A stretch of 64,000 bases of DNA, from assembly GCF_001718415.1 (NCBI RefSeq), contig NZ_CP013377.1:434001-498000 (forward strand), written 5' to 3'. The position numbers and the translations under genes are program-made. The stretch is from Burkholderia pseudomultivorans (GTDB lineage: Bacteria > Pseudomonadota > Gammaproteobacteria > Burkholderiales > Burkholderiaceae). The notes below the pieces were generated by a model. That model made no database searches and was not told where the DNA came from. It saw nothing but the letters and a program-made list of their open reading frames with translations. Shown in pieces: positions 36,601 to 44,141 of this stretch (positions are counted from its first letter, which is position 1; every line of letters begins with the position of its first letter).

Positions 36601-39295
36601 ACGTGGACAGCGACAGCACCGTGCTATTGGTCGAGCTGAGCCCCGTCGACAGCGAACCGATCGAGCTATTGGCCGACGAAAGGCCCGTCGAAGTCGACGA
36701 CGAAAGCGAGGCGACGTTGCTGTTGGTGGAACTGAGGCCGGTGGACAGCGAACTGATACCGGTCGAAGTCGACGTGGACAGCGACAGCACCGTGCTATTG
36801 GTCGAGCTGAGCCCCGTCGACAGCGAACCGATCGAGCTATTGGCCGACGAGAGTCCCGTCGAAGTGGACGACGAAAGCGAAGCGACATTGCTGTTGGTGG
36901 AACTGAGGCCAGTCGACAGCGAGCTGATACCGGTCGAGGTCGAGGTGGACAGCGACAGCACCGAGCTGTTGGTCGAGCTCAGGCCCGTCGACAGCGAACC
37001 GATCGAGCTATTCGCCGACGAGAGCCCGGTCGAGGTCGACGACGAAAGCGAAGCGACGTTGCTGTTGGTGGAACTGAGGCCGGTCGACAGCGAGCTGATA
37101 CCGGTGGAGGTCGACGTGGACAGCGACAGCACCGTGCTATTGGTCGAACTCAGGCCGGTCGAGAGCGACCCAATCGAGCTATTGGCCGACGAGAGCCCCG
37201 TCGAGGTCGACGACGAAAGCGAAGCGACGTTGCTGTTGGTGGAGCTCAGTCCGGTAGACAGCGAGCTGATGCCGGTGGAGGTCGAGGTCGACAGCGACAG
37301 CACCGTGCTATTGGTCGAACTCAGGCCGGTCGAGAGCGAACCGATCGAGCTATTCGCTGACGAAAGTCCCGTCGAAGTCGACGACGACAGCGATGCGACG
37401 TTGCTGTTGGTCGAACTCAGCCCGGTCGACAACGACCCGATCGAACTGTTCGCCGACGAGAGCCCCGTCGACGTCGACGACGACAGCGAAGCGACGCTGC
37501 TATTGGTCGAGCTAAGGCCGGTAGACAGCGAACTGACCGAGCTGTTGGTCGCGCTGAGCCCCGTCGACAACGACCCGATCGAACTGTTCGCCGACGAAAT
37601 CCCGGTCGAAGCCGAAGTCGACAGGCTCGTGATGCTCGACGTCGTCGTGCTCGCGACCGCATAGAGCTGGCTACCGTTGATCGCATCCGTGCTGGTCGCG
37701 CTGACGAGGCCCGCGGCGACGTTCTGCACGCGGCGCTCCGCGTTCGGCTGGCCGACGCTGACGACGCCGCCGGCCGCGCCCGCGCCCGCATAGTTGCCGA
37801 AGGTCTGGCCGCCGATCGTCGTGTTGCTGACCGACGTGGTGCCGCCGGACGTCGACGTCAGCGCACTGCTTGTGACCGAGCTGCTGCCGAGCGCGACCGA
37901 ATTGGCGACGTTCGCGGTCGACCCGACGCCGAGCGCGATCGCGTTGGTCACCGACGCCGTCGCGTTTTGCGCGAACGCGACGGAGCCCGCGCCCGACGCG
38001 GTCGAGTTCGACCCGAACGCGGTCGCGTACGAGTTCGATGCGACCGCTGCCGCACCGACCGCCACCGCGCCCGCGTTGCCGCTCGCCGTCGCGCCGTTGC
38101 CGAGCGCGAGCGCGTCCGTGCCGATCGCCTGCGTATTGGCCGCGAAGCTGCCGACATTGCCGAGCGCGATCGCGCCCGTGCCGTTCGCGGTCGCGGAGTT
38201 GCCGATCGCCACCGAGCCGTTCGTGCCCGTCGCATTCGCCGAGCTGCCGATTGCCACCGAGCTGTTCGACGCGGTGCTGCTGTTGCCCATCGCGACGGAA
38301 CCCGTACCGCTCGCCGAGTTCGCGTTGCCGAGCGCCACCGCGCCTTGGCCGTTGGACGTGTTGTTCGCGCCGACCGCGACCGCGCCGGTGCCGGTCGCGC
38401 TGTTCGGGTCGCCGATCGCCACTGCGCCGTCGCCGGTCGCCGTCTGACCGCGGCCGATCGCGACCGCGCCGCCGCCTGCCGTGCTGCCGTTCGCCGTCGT
38501 GCCGGTCGAGCCGATCGCGACGTTGCGGCCGGTCGCGCCCGACACGACACCGTCGCCTTGCGCGATGCCGTATGCGCCGTTGACGGTCGCACCGCGGCCG
38601 ACCGCGATGCCCGACGTGGCCGCCGACGCGACCGACGACTGCCCACCGATCGCGATGCCGTCCGACGCGGCCGCTTGCGCACCCTTCGTAGCATTGCTGC
38701 CGATCGCGACCGCGCCGGCGCCCGACGCGATCGTCGAGTTCGCGTACGACAGCGGCGTCGTTCCGTTGCCCGCCGCACCGCCGATCGCCACCGAGTTCAG
38801 CGCATTCGCGGTTGCGCCGAAGCCGAGCGCGGTCGAACCGGCGCCGCTCGCAGTCGATTCGAGGCCGGCCGCGGTGCCCCACAGCGCGGCCGACGACAGG
38901 AAGCCCGTCGCGGTGCCGCCCGTGCCGGTGACCTGCGCAAACGCGCCGTACACGGTGGCCGCGAGGTTGTTGTTGCCGCTCGCGTTACAGCCGGCGACGG
39001 TCGAATACGTGCCGGAGCCGTCGGACGCATACGCGTTCGTGTTGCCGGTGGTCGTGCGGCCGACGGTGCCGTTGCCGCCGCTCGACGTACACGACGAAAC
39101 GGTGAATTGCGAGCCGTTCGTCGTGCCGGGCACGAGCGTGTTCGCGCCGGCGAGGCCGGGCAGCGCCGTCAGCACGACGGCGGCGGCGACCGCCACGGCA
39201 GACTTGTTCGGCTTGCCGCGCGCGGTAGAAATTTCCGATGCGGCAACCCAGGCGCCGAGTGCTTCGTTCCAGATCGAGCGGTATGTGCGGTTCAT
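30602..39295 (-). CDS. Giant YadA-like trimeric autotransporter adhesin
   Basis: This encodes 2,897 residues; the ATG is preceded by GGAGGTAG. Residues 1-51 are an extended signal peptide ('MNRTYRSIWNEALGAWVAASE'). A head to about 545 has dozens of 14-residue YadA-type repeats ('AVAIGSNATKGAQ' style) and a neck ('TDAINGSQLYAVAS'). Stalk 1 (about 545-1430) consists of 57-residue units of 'SLSTGLSSTNS', a second head/neck follows ('THYYSVNDGGTQQANY' to 'NGSQLFATN'), then stalk 2 (about 1585-2375) of 43-residue units, a third head/neck to about 2612, a short stalk, a last neck ('TDAVNVNQL') and the 4-strand YadA anchor ending 'YQWK'. It forms a trimeric outer-membrane fibre for adhesion. The stalks are extremely Ser/Thr-rich, a plausible glycan acceptor. 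Confidence 0.97.
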   Translation of the reverse strand: MNRTYRSIWNEALGAWVAASEISTARGKPNKSAVAVAAAVVLTALPGLAGANTLVPGTTNGSQFTVSSCTSSGGNGTVGRTTTGNTNAYASDGSGTYSTVAGCNASGNNNLAATVYGAFAQVTGTGGTATGFLSSAALWGTAAGLESTASGAGSTALGFGATANALNSVAIGGAAGNGTTPLSYANSTIASGAGAVAIGSNATKGAQAAASDGIAIGGQSSVASAATSGIAVGRGATVNGAYGIAQGDGVVSGATGRNVAIGSTGTTANGSTAGGGAVAIGRGQTATGDGAVAIGDPNSATGTGAVAVGANNTSNGQGAVALGNANSASGTGSVAMGNSSTASNSSVAIGSSANATGTNGSVAIGNSATANGTGAIALGNVGSFAANTQAIGTDALALGNGATASGNAGAVAVGAAAVASNSYATAFGSNSTASGAGSVAFAQNATASVTNAIALGVGSTANVANSVALGSSSVTSSALTSTSGGTTSVSNTTIGGQTFGNYAGAGAAGGVVSVGQPNAERRVQNVAAGLVSATSTDAINGSQLYAVASTTTSSITSLSTSASTGISSANSSIGSLSTGLSATNSSVSSLSTGLSSTNSSVASLSSSTSTGLSSANSSIGSLSTGLSSTNSNVASLSSSTSTGLSSANSSIGSLSTGLSSTNSTVLSLSTSTSTGISSLSTGLSSTNSNVASLSSSTSTGLSSANSSIGSLSTGLSSTNSTVLSLSTSTSTGISSLSTGLSSTNSNVASLSSSTSTGLSSANSSIGSLSTGLSSTNSSVLSLSTSTSTGISSLSTGLSSTNSNVASLSSSTSTGLSSANSSIGSLSTGLSSTNSTVLSLSTSTSTGISSLSTGLSSTNSNVASLSSSTSTGLSSANSSIGSLSTGLSSTNSTVLSLSTSTSTGISSLSTGLSSTNSNVASLSSSTSTGLSSANSSIGSLSTGLSSTNSTVLSLSTSTSTGISSLSTGLSSTNSNVASLSSSTSTGLSSANSSIGSLSTGLSSTNSTVLSLSTSTSTGISSLSTGLSSTNSNVASLSSSTSTGLSSANSSIGSLSTGLSSTNSSVLSLSTSTSTGISSLSTGLSSTNSNVASLSSSTSTGLSSANSSIGSLSTGLSSTNSTVLSLSTSTSTGISSLSTGLSSTNSNVASLSSSTSTGLSSANSSIGSLSTGLSSTNSTVLSLSTSTSTGISSLSTGLSSTNSNVASLSSSTSTGLSSANSSIGSLSTGLSSTNSSVLSLSTSASTGISSLSTGLSSTNSNVASLSSSTSTGLSSANSSIGSLSTGLSSTNSSVLSLSTSASTGISSLSTGLSSTNSTVTSLSTSTSTGLSSANSSIGSLSTGLSSTNSSVLSLSTSTSTGISSLSTGLSSTNSNVASLSSSTSTGLSSANSSIGSLSTGLSSTNSTVLSLSTSTSTGIGSLSTGLSTANSSITSLSTSTSTAIEAAKTHYYSVNDGGTQQANYDNKGAVGVNSLAAGVAASAAGTSSVAVGDSANAKANGAVAIGRNAAANNAGDVALGSGSVTSAPNPTPTGTVGGTTHTFAGGNPTSVVSVGSQGGERQVTNVAAGRITADSTDAINGSQLFATNSTLDSLSTTVSSSSGEIASLSTGLSSTNSTVASLSTSTSTGISSLSTGLSSTNSTVTSLSTSTSTGLSSANSSIASLSTSTSTGISSLSTGLSSTNSTVTSLSTSTSTGLSSANSSIASLSTSTSTGISSLSTGLSSTNSTVTSLSTSTSTGLSSANSSIASLSTSTSTGIGSLSTGLSSTDSTVASLSTSTSTGLSSANSSITSLSTSTSTGISSLSTGLSSTDSTVASLSTSTSTGLSSANSSITSLSTSTSTGISSLSTGLSSTDSTVASLSTSTSTGLSSANSSITSLSTSTSTGISSLSTGLSSTDSTVASLSTSTSTGLSSANSSITSLSTSTSTGISSLSTGLSSTDSTVASLSTSTSTGLSSANSSITSLSTSTSTGISSLSTGLSSTDSTVASLSTSTSTGLSSANSSITSLSTSTSTGISSLSTGLSSTDSTVASLSTSTSTGLSSANSSITSLSTSTSTGISSLSTGLSSTNSTVASLSTSTSTGLSSATSSITSLSTSTSTGISSLSTGLSSTDSTVASLSTSTSTGLSSATSSITSLSTSTSTGISSLSTGLSSTNSTVSSLSTSTSTGISSLSTGLSSTDSTVASLSTSTSTGLSSATSSIGSLSTSTSTGISSLSTGLSSTDSTVASLSTSTSTGLSSATSSISSLSTSTSTGINSLSTGLSSATSSIASLSTSTSTGISSLSTGLSSTNSTVASLSTSTSTGISSLSTGLSSTNSTVASLSTSTSTGINSLSTGLSTTNSSMLSLSTSTSTGIGSLSTGLSTANSSITSLSTSTSTAIQAAKTHYYSVNDNGTQQGNYDNNGATGVNAIAAGTNASASGASSVAVGDGASASSNGAVAIGQNASATGGKAVSIGSANTASGDGAVAIGDPNVATGTGAVALGANNTATGTGAIAIGNANTATGDGSLALGNTSTAAAAGSLAFGANAVAKNVNDVALGTNSVTGNANPTSSATIGGVTYFFAGSTPTSVVSVGAPGAERQITNVAAGQISATSTDAINGSQLNATNQALNSLSTSTASNISSLSTGIGSLSTGLSATNSTVSSLSTSTSTAINSLSTTISSTNSNLTSLSTSTSTGIGSLSTGLSTTNSNVASLSTGVTNITNTLTQLSTTINNNTTRTANSSGIAADMNGTGSDRPTVTAGSNSVAIGANSTDGGRSNVVSVGSDTQQRQITNVAPGTQGTDAVNVNQLTAVQTTLSTALSGQQTQINTLGSQLQQTDQMAKQGIAAVGAMASIPQLDRDANFGMGIGTSTFLGQKAMAVNMQARITENLKASINGGFSGNQKVIGAGMLYQWK
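32170..34500 (-). repeat. 129-bp tandem coding repeats (stalk 2)
   Basis: Many copies of a 43-codon unit ('ISSLSTGLSSTDSTVASLSTS...') run in tandem. For example the block beginning GCCGGTCGACGTGG recurs at 33179 and 33308, exactly 129 bp apart. Units differ by scattered mostly silent changes, especially in the middle, suggesting older expansion than in stalk 1. Confidence 0.9.
35685..37411 (-). repeat. Exact 872-bp duplication made of 171-bp units (stalk 1)
   Basis: Bases 35685-36556 are identical to 36540-37411, offset 855 bp, or five 171-bp (57-codon) units; the first mismatches are at 35684/36539 and 36557/37412. Inside each copy adjacent 171-bp units (35685 and 35856) also match closely. 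The offset is a whole number of codons and units, so the frame and coiled-coil register are kept. This points to very recent unequal recombination. Confidence 0.95.
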
Positions 39296-40340
39296 GTCCT
39301 GCTACCTCCAAATAAGCACGCAACACACCGGTCTCTTTCGTTAGATGAATATGCCGTGCGCTCGCGCGAATCTCAAAAATATCGGCGGAGTTTATTGGAG
39401 GGCGATTTTGGAGACTGCAAAGGAATGACAAATTGCCGGTTTTGAAAGTCAAAAGATCGTTAATTTGTCACATTTTGATGTAGTTGACGGTAATGATTCT
39501 GGAAGGTGTGCGGAGGTATTGTGTAAGAAGTCTTGCGAATCTTCTGGAGGATAGTTTTTCCTTTGAAATCAACTAGGTGCAGCAAATATATAGTCCGACA
39601 CAAGCATTCATCATACTAAATCGAAAGGAAAACGAAAAAGCAAACGTTTGCGCGCCATGGAATCCTTTCATCAATGTAATATTTTCCGGATGATTGGTTC
39701 TGAATAAATAAGATCTCTCGTTGGGATTTTTTAGGTGTTCTATATAATTAGGCTATCTCAAATTTGTCGGGATTATATTTAATTTAATAACTGGTAAATC
39801 GTGGAATTCCGATTATGCAGGTTTGCGCATCGCCCGCCGTGCGATCGCCCGTGGGACGGGCGTCCCGAAGCGGTCTGTCCGGCGGATTTGTAAGAATTTG
39901 CTACCGAAGCCGAGACATGACGCTGTCGATTTGCCGTCAAATTTTTCCGATTGGCGGGATCGAAAAACGGCATTTTCGGCAAGGTTTGCCGACGTGCCGA
40001 TTTGCTCGCCCTGACACCCTGCAAGGTCTCGGACGGGTAAAAAGGGGCGGGATGCAGCCGTGTCCGGCCGGCACGCAGCGGCCGAGGCGGGGTGTAATTC
40101 TGTGAAGGGGGCGCCGCAAGCCCGGGAAAACGGCCTTCTGACCGAAGGCGCCGTGTCGCGCGAAGGCGCATGTGGCCCAAGCCGGCGGAAACGGAGGTCG
40201 AGGCCGCGACCGGGCATCGCCGCATGGTTTGGCCAGCGTGCGATCGCGAGCCGCGCGATCGGCCGCCGGTGGCCGATCGGCCCTGCGCAACCCGCGCCGT
40301 GCGTCATGAACGACTGGCCGCGACACCGGACGCGGGGATG
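39296..40340. other. Long upstream region of the adhesin gene
   Basis: About 1.05 kb without a supportable gene. The 39440-39800 section is strikingly AT-rich against the surrounding DNA, the kind of promoter region often silenced by H-NS-like proteins. The 39815-40340 part has normal GC but its frames overlap each other on both strands and have no ribosome-binding sequence. The adhesin promoter must lie in the first few hundred bases; I could not place it. Confidence 0.6.
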
Positions 40341-40394
40341 AAAACCAAACGGGCCGCCGCCGCCGGATCACGATCCGGCCCCGGCCGGCCCGTT
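40341..40394 (-). terminator. Intrinsic terminator of the ferritin-like gene
   Basis: Read on the minus strand just after the TAG stop, AACGGGCC pairs with GGCCCGTT around an inner CCGGATC/GATCCGG hairpin, and the right arm runs into TTTGGTTTT. Confidence 0.8.
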
Positions 40395-40398
40395 CGGC

Positions 40399-41304
40399 CT
40401 ACTTCTTCCGCATAAAGCGCAGCGCGAGGCGCGCCATGCGCGGGACGAACGTCGGACGCAGCAGGCGCCCGTCGTAGCCGGCCATCCGCCGGTCGTTCTC
40501 CGACAGGCACAGTTCGATCAGTTCGCGCGGGTCGAGCGCGTCGCCGACGGCGGCTGTGCCCGTCGCCGGAAAGTTCGCGTCATGCGCGACGCCGTCAGCG
40601 TCGATGCCGCGCGCGATGCCGATGCGCTCCCATACCAGGAACGCCCACACCGCCGCGACGCGTGCGAAGAACCATGGCCGGCGCCACCACGGCATGTTGC
40701 GCCAGTACCACGCGAACCAGTTCACGAAGAACAGGATGTGGCGGCCTTCTTCCTGGATCACCGGCTCGAAGGTATCGACGAGTTCGGGCGGGAAGTAGCC
40801 GGAGCGCTGCGCGGAGCGGAACAGCCCGAACGCGAAGAAGCTGTCGATGCATTCGCTGAAGCCCGTCACCATCCACGACCACTCGGGATCCTTCGGCGCG
40901 GGATAGGCCGGCTCGGGCGCGAGCTTGATGCCGTACGCGTCGACGAGCTTCGACAGGACGACCTTGTGGCGCGCTTCCTCGCTGCCGTCCATGTCGAGCG
41001 CCTGCCGCAGCAGCGGATCGTCGACGGTCGCCGCGAACGTCGCGACGCGGATCGACGCGCGCCCTTCCGTCTGGACCGCGATGTCCCAGATCGGCAGCGA
41101 CGTGAGCCGTTCTAGCTCGTTCGGCTTGAGCGGCGGCCAGTCGATCACGGCCGGCTTGTACGGGTTGTGTGTATCGAGCAGCATGCGGCAGAACATCTGC
41201 TTGTGCGCATCGGAACCGATCCGGACCGGACCCGTTCTCTCGAAGGTCCAGTTGCGCATCGCGTGATCTGCTGCTGCATGCTCTTCGTGCAGCGTGTCAG
41301 TCAT
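40399..41304 (-). CDS. Ferritin-like diiron-type protein
   Basis: This encodes 301 residues from 'MTDTLHEEH'; the open frame further upstream is a GC-rich extension without start signals. Two E-x-x-H motifs typical of ferritin-like four-helix diiron proteins are visible, 'DGSEEARHKVVL' and 'IQEEGRHILFFVNW', with further helices rich in Trp/Phe ('WFAWYWRNMPWW'). The oxygenase-like or hydroxylase-like activity is not known. An amphipathic or membrane-associated segment near 'WFFARVAAVWAFLVWERIG' is possible. It stands alone with its own terminator. Confidence 0.78.
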   Translation of the reverse strand: MTDTLHEEHAAADHAMRNWTFERTGPVRIGSDAHKQMFCRMLLDTHNPYKPAVIDWPPLKPNELERLTSLPIWDIAVQTEGRASIRVATFAATVDDPLLRQALDMDGSEEARHKVVLSKLVDAYGIKLAPEPAYPAPKDPEWSWMVTGFSECIDSFFAFGLFRSAQRSGYFPPELVDTFEPVIQEEGRHILFFVNWFAWYWRNMPWWRRPWFFARVAAVWAFLVWERIGIARGIDADGVAHDANFPATGTAAVGDALDPRELIELCLSENDRRMAGYDGRLLRPTFVPRMARLALRFMRKK

Positions 41305-41398
41305 GGCTGTTGTTATGCGATTACGGATCGAAAGATTCTCACATAGCTTCCGTATTCGCGTATTTTCATGCGGCCATGCGCACGCCGCGCCCCGCGCA

Positions 41399-41617
41399 TC
41401 AGGCGTGCGTGTCGACCCAGAGGCGCCCCCAGCGGGACGCATAGGCGAGCGCGTGCTCCTCCTCGAAGAAGAAATCGATCGCGTCGAACGAAACGGCGCG
41501 TGACGACGGGCCGCCGCTCGCCTTCTCGATCGTCAGGTTGGCGGCGAACAGCCCGTTCGGCAGCCGGGCGGCGGCGGGGGCGACTTCGTAGCCCTTGTAG
41601 CGGATCGTGCGGTTCAT
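41399..41617 (-). CDS. Small conserved-looking protein, 72 residues
   Basis: This encodes 72 residues from 'MNRTIRYKGYEV'. A longer frame adds an N-terminal stretch without support. The composition is that of a folded soluble protein ('AANLTIEKASGG', 'VSFDAIDFFFEEEHALAYASRWGRLWVD'), with an acidic aromatic run near the middle. No family was recognised. The gene is isolated between the ferritin-like and FMN reductase genes. Confidence 0.6.
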   Translation of the reverse strand: MNRTIRYKGYEVAPAAARLPNGLFAANLTIEKASGGPSSRAVSFDAIDFFFEEEHALAYASRWGRLWVDTHA

Positions 41618-41843
41618 GGCTTGCGCGAAGAAGGTTCGGGCTTTCAGCGTACGAAATCCCGCGGCCCGCGTGAACCAATCTTTCGGCCAATGCAAATCAG
41701 GAGTCGGGCCGAATCCTTATCGGCGGGCGGGTGCGTGTGCGCTTGTGTCGGCGGGGCGGTATCCGCGGCGGCGTGCCGCAGATGCGCCGCCCGCGCGGGC
41801 GAATCTCGTCGGCCGGACGCGGGCAGCGGCAAGGACGGAGGCG

Positions 41844-42497
41844 TTACTTGTTGTTGGCGATCTTCAGCACGGGCGCGAGCGCATCGACCGACGCCGCGTG
41901 CGACGCGGCGCGATGCGACGCGAAGGCGAGCGCGAATTCGGCGGCCTGCGCGCCGACCGTCTCCAGCTGCGCGACCACCTTCGGGTCCGAGCAGCTGTCG
42001 GCGCTGTCGAAACGCGTTTCGAGCGTATTGACGGTGGCGCCGAACGGCGTCGGCCAGCCGCGCAGCGCGTGCACGATCGAGCGCAGCGAGGTCAGCACGG
42101 TGCCGGCCGCCTGCCAGCCGTAGGCGGTGACGATCAGGCCGACCGCGCGGCCGTCGAGGTAGGGGCGTTCGTCGGCGCGCAGTTCCTCGAGCGTGTCGAG
42201 CGCGTTCTTCACGAGGCCCGAGACGCCGCCGTGATAGCCGGGCGTCGCGATGATGATCGCGTCGGCCTCGCGCACCGCGTCGATCAGCTCGCGCTGCGCG
42301 TCGGTCAGCGTCTTGTGCTCGGGGGCGTAGTGCGGCAGCGTGTGCAGGAACGGGCCGTCGAACAGGCGCGTGCGTGCGCCGGCTGCCTGCGCGCCGCGCA
42401 GTGCGAACGACAGCGCGCGCTCGGTCGACGACGCTGCGCGGGTGGTGCCGCCGATGCCGACGACGAACGGGCGGCGGTGTTGATCGAATGCAGTCAA
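41844..42497 (-). CDS. NADPH-dependent FMN reductase family protein
   Basis: This encodes 217 residues of a flavodoxin-like fold. The phosphate-binding loop 'GIGGTTRAASSTERAL' follows strand 1, and 'ADAIIIATPGYHGGVSGLVKNALDTLEEL' is the signature of the NADPH-dependent FMN reductase/SsuE-like group. 'YLDGRAVGLIVTAYGWQAAGTVLTSLRSIVHALRGWPTPFGATVN' continues the family pattern. It probably supplies reduced FMN or reduces quinones. No flavin monooxygenase partner lies adjacent, so the physiological partner is unknown. Confidence 0.88.
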   Translation of the reverse strand: MTAFDQHRRPFVVGIGGTTRAASSTERALSFALRGAQAAGARTRLFDGPFLHTLPHYAPEHKTLTDAQRELIDAVREADAIIIATPGYHGGVSGLVKNALDTLEELRADERPYLDGRAVGLIVTAYGWQAAGTVLTSLRSIVHALRGWPTPFGATVNTLETRFDSADSCSDPKVVAQLETVGAQAAEFALAFASHRAASHAASVDALAPVLKIANNK

Positions 42498-42728
42498 GGG
42501 GCGCTCCTCAGCGATGGCTTGCCCGGCTAAGCACAGGCTTAAAACAGCATGGTAACGACCCCGCAGCCGCTGTGAAAACGACTTTTCGTTCTATCGATAT
42601 GCCGTGCAGCCGGGTGGATCCTGCGTGCGGCGGCGCAGATCGATAGCAGAAATGCTTGGTTGGGATGATGCGTCGTCGTCGATATGATGAATCCGTCTCC
42701 TCCATGATGTCTCTACTGACATGGGTTG

Positions 42729-42762
42729 GCCCCGCCGCGCGGATGCAGGCGGGGCTTTTTTT
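42729..42762 (+). terminator. Orphan plus-strand intrinsic terminator
   Basis: GCCCCGCC pairs with GGCGGGGC (11-nt loop) and is followed by seven T residues, a textbook terminator on the plus strand. Both flanking genes (ending or starting at 42497 and 42777) are on the minus strand, so it serves no annotated gene; it may end a small RNA transcribed from about 42600. Confidence 0.8.
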
Positions 42763-42776
42763 CGTTCCGCGCAAGC

Positions 42777-44141
42777 TCATTCGCCGCCGCTGCGCGTGGT
42801 GCCGCTGCCGCGCGTGAGTCGCCACGCGATCGTGCCGAGCACGCCGACCGCGGCGACCAGCGCGCCCCACAGCACGTAGCGGCGCTTCGCGTCGGTATCG
42901 ACGTCGACCGGCGCCGGCGGGGGCGCCGCGACCGGCAGCGCGGCGCCGACGCGCGCGGGCCGGACCTCGGGCGCCATGCCGACCAGCAGCGCGTCGCGCC
43001 CCACGGCCGAGGATACCAGCGACGCATTGCCGACGCCGAGCGTGAACGGCGGCGCGCCGCGCGCGACGAAGGTCAGCGCGGCCGGATGCCAGCCGATCGA
43101 GATCGCGGGCTGGCCGCCGCCGAGCCCGCCGTTGCGCATGTCGACGACGAGCCGCCACGCGCGGTCCGTATTCGCGGCGAACGCGAGCGGCGGATTGCGC
43201 TGCTCGCCGGCCTTGCCCTGCAGCCGGAACAGTGCGACGTCCGCGACGTCGCGCCACGGCGTCTGCGCGTCCGGCCGGCTCTGCAATGTCGCGCGCGCGA
43301 CGGTGTTCGGCTGCGGCAGCTCGATGCGCAGCCGGTCGACCGGATACGCGCCGTCGGTCTCGAACCGGTATTCGCCCGCCGCATCGCCGGCCCGCACGTG
43401 GACGGCATCGCGCCATTGGCGCGGCACGGCCGCGGCGTCGGTCGCGCGCGCGTCGCGCGGATGCGTTTCCACCTCGATCGACGCGATCGCAGGGGCGCCG
43501 TCGAGCCAGTTCAGCCGCAGATAGCGCGGCGCGGCGCCGTCGAGCGCGATGCGCTCCTGCACCAGCATCGCGTCGCCGCGACCGACCTTCAGCAATTGCG
43601 TATCGCCGAGCAGGCGCCAGCTTCGCAGATCGTCGCTGGCTTCGACGGCGACGCAGCCCTGGTAGCTGTCGTCGCTCACGTGCACGAGCAGCGCGTCGGG
43701 CTGGCCGTCCGCATGCGACAGGTCGACGAGATCCGCGCCGTGCTTCGCGCGCGAAGGCGCGGCGACGGCCGCCCGCAACGATCCGTCGGGCCCGACCGAC
43801 ACGCCGAGCGGCGCGTGGCCGTCGTCGGCGCGGGCGGCCGGCAGCGGAAACCAGTGCACCGGCACACGTGCCGGCGGCGCTGCGGGCGTCGCGGCGGCCG
43901 GCGCGTCGAGCGAATACGGCACCGGCTCGCCCGCGCCGTTGAACACGCGCACGTCGCCGAGATCGGCGCGCCGGCTTGCCGCATAGACGGGCTGCGGCAC
44001 GGTCAGCTGGTAGTACGCGGCGTTGCCGTCGAGGTCGAGCGCAAAACGCTGCGCGACGCGATCGGCGGGCGGCGCACCGTCGGCCGCCGCCGCGAACGAC
44101 GCCAGCAGGCTCAGTCCGAGCAGGGCGGTAAGCGACTTCAT
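42777..44141 (-). CDS. DUF3999 family exported protein
   Basis: This encodes 454 residues from the ATG overlapping the upstream stop (ATGA). A signal peptide ('SLTALLGLSLLASFAAAADG') leads into the DUF3999 pattern ('RFALDLDGNAAYYQLTVPQPVYAASRRADLGDVRVFNGAGEPVPY'), beta-rich segments, and a single C-terminal membrane helix ('YVLWGALVAAVGVLGTIAWRLTR'). The protein is presumably anchored in the inner membrane with a large periplasmic part. It always appears beside a DUF2339 polytopic protein, as here, implying a joint envelope function that is not known. Confidence 0.88.
   Translation of the reverse strand: MKSLTALLGLSLLASFAAAADGAPPADRVAQRFALDLDGNAAYYQLTVPQPVYAASRRADLGDVRVFNGAGEPVPYSLDAPAAATPAAPPARVPVHWFPLPAARADDGHAPLGVSVGPDGSLRAAVAAPSRAKHGADLVDLSHADGQPDALLVHVSDDSYQGCVAVEASDDLRSWRLLGDTQLLKVGRGDAMLVQERIALDGAAPRYLRLNWLDGAPAIASIEVETHPRDARATDAAAVPRQWRDAVHVRAGDAAGEYRFETDGAYPVDRLRIELPQPNTVARATLQSRPDAQTPWRDVADVALFRLQGKAGEQRNPPLAFAANTDRAWRLVVDMRNGGLGGGQPAISIGWHPAALTFVARGAPPFTLGVGNASLVSSAVGRDALLVGMAPEVRPARVGAALPVAAPPPAPVDVDTDAKRRYVLWGALVAAVGVLGTIAWRLTRGSGTTRSGGE

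Noticed and set aside
32170..37411. Regular repeats resembling a CRISPR or satellite array
   Set aside because: Units are 129 and 171 bp, contiguous without unique spacers, and encode in-frame stalk heptads of the autotransporter.
32175..37664. Two very long plus-strand open frames (912 and 891 codons) antisense to the adhesin
   Set aside because: They read 'ELRPVDSELIPVEVDVDSD'-like repeats that follow directly from the codon use of the Ser/Thr repeats on the other strand, and neither has a ribosome-binding sequence or promoter.
39815..40341. Several overlapping short frames upstream of the adhesin
   Set aside because: They exist on both strands at once, lack ribosome-binding sequences and partly overlap a terminator.
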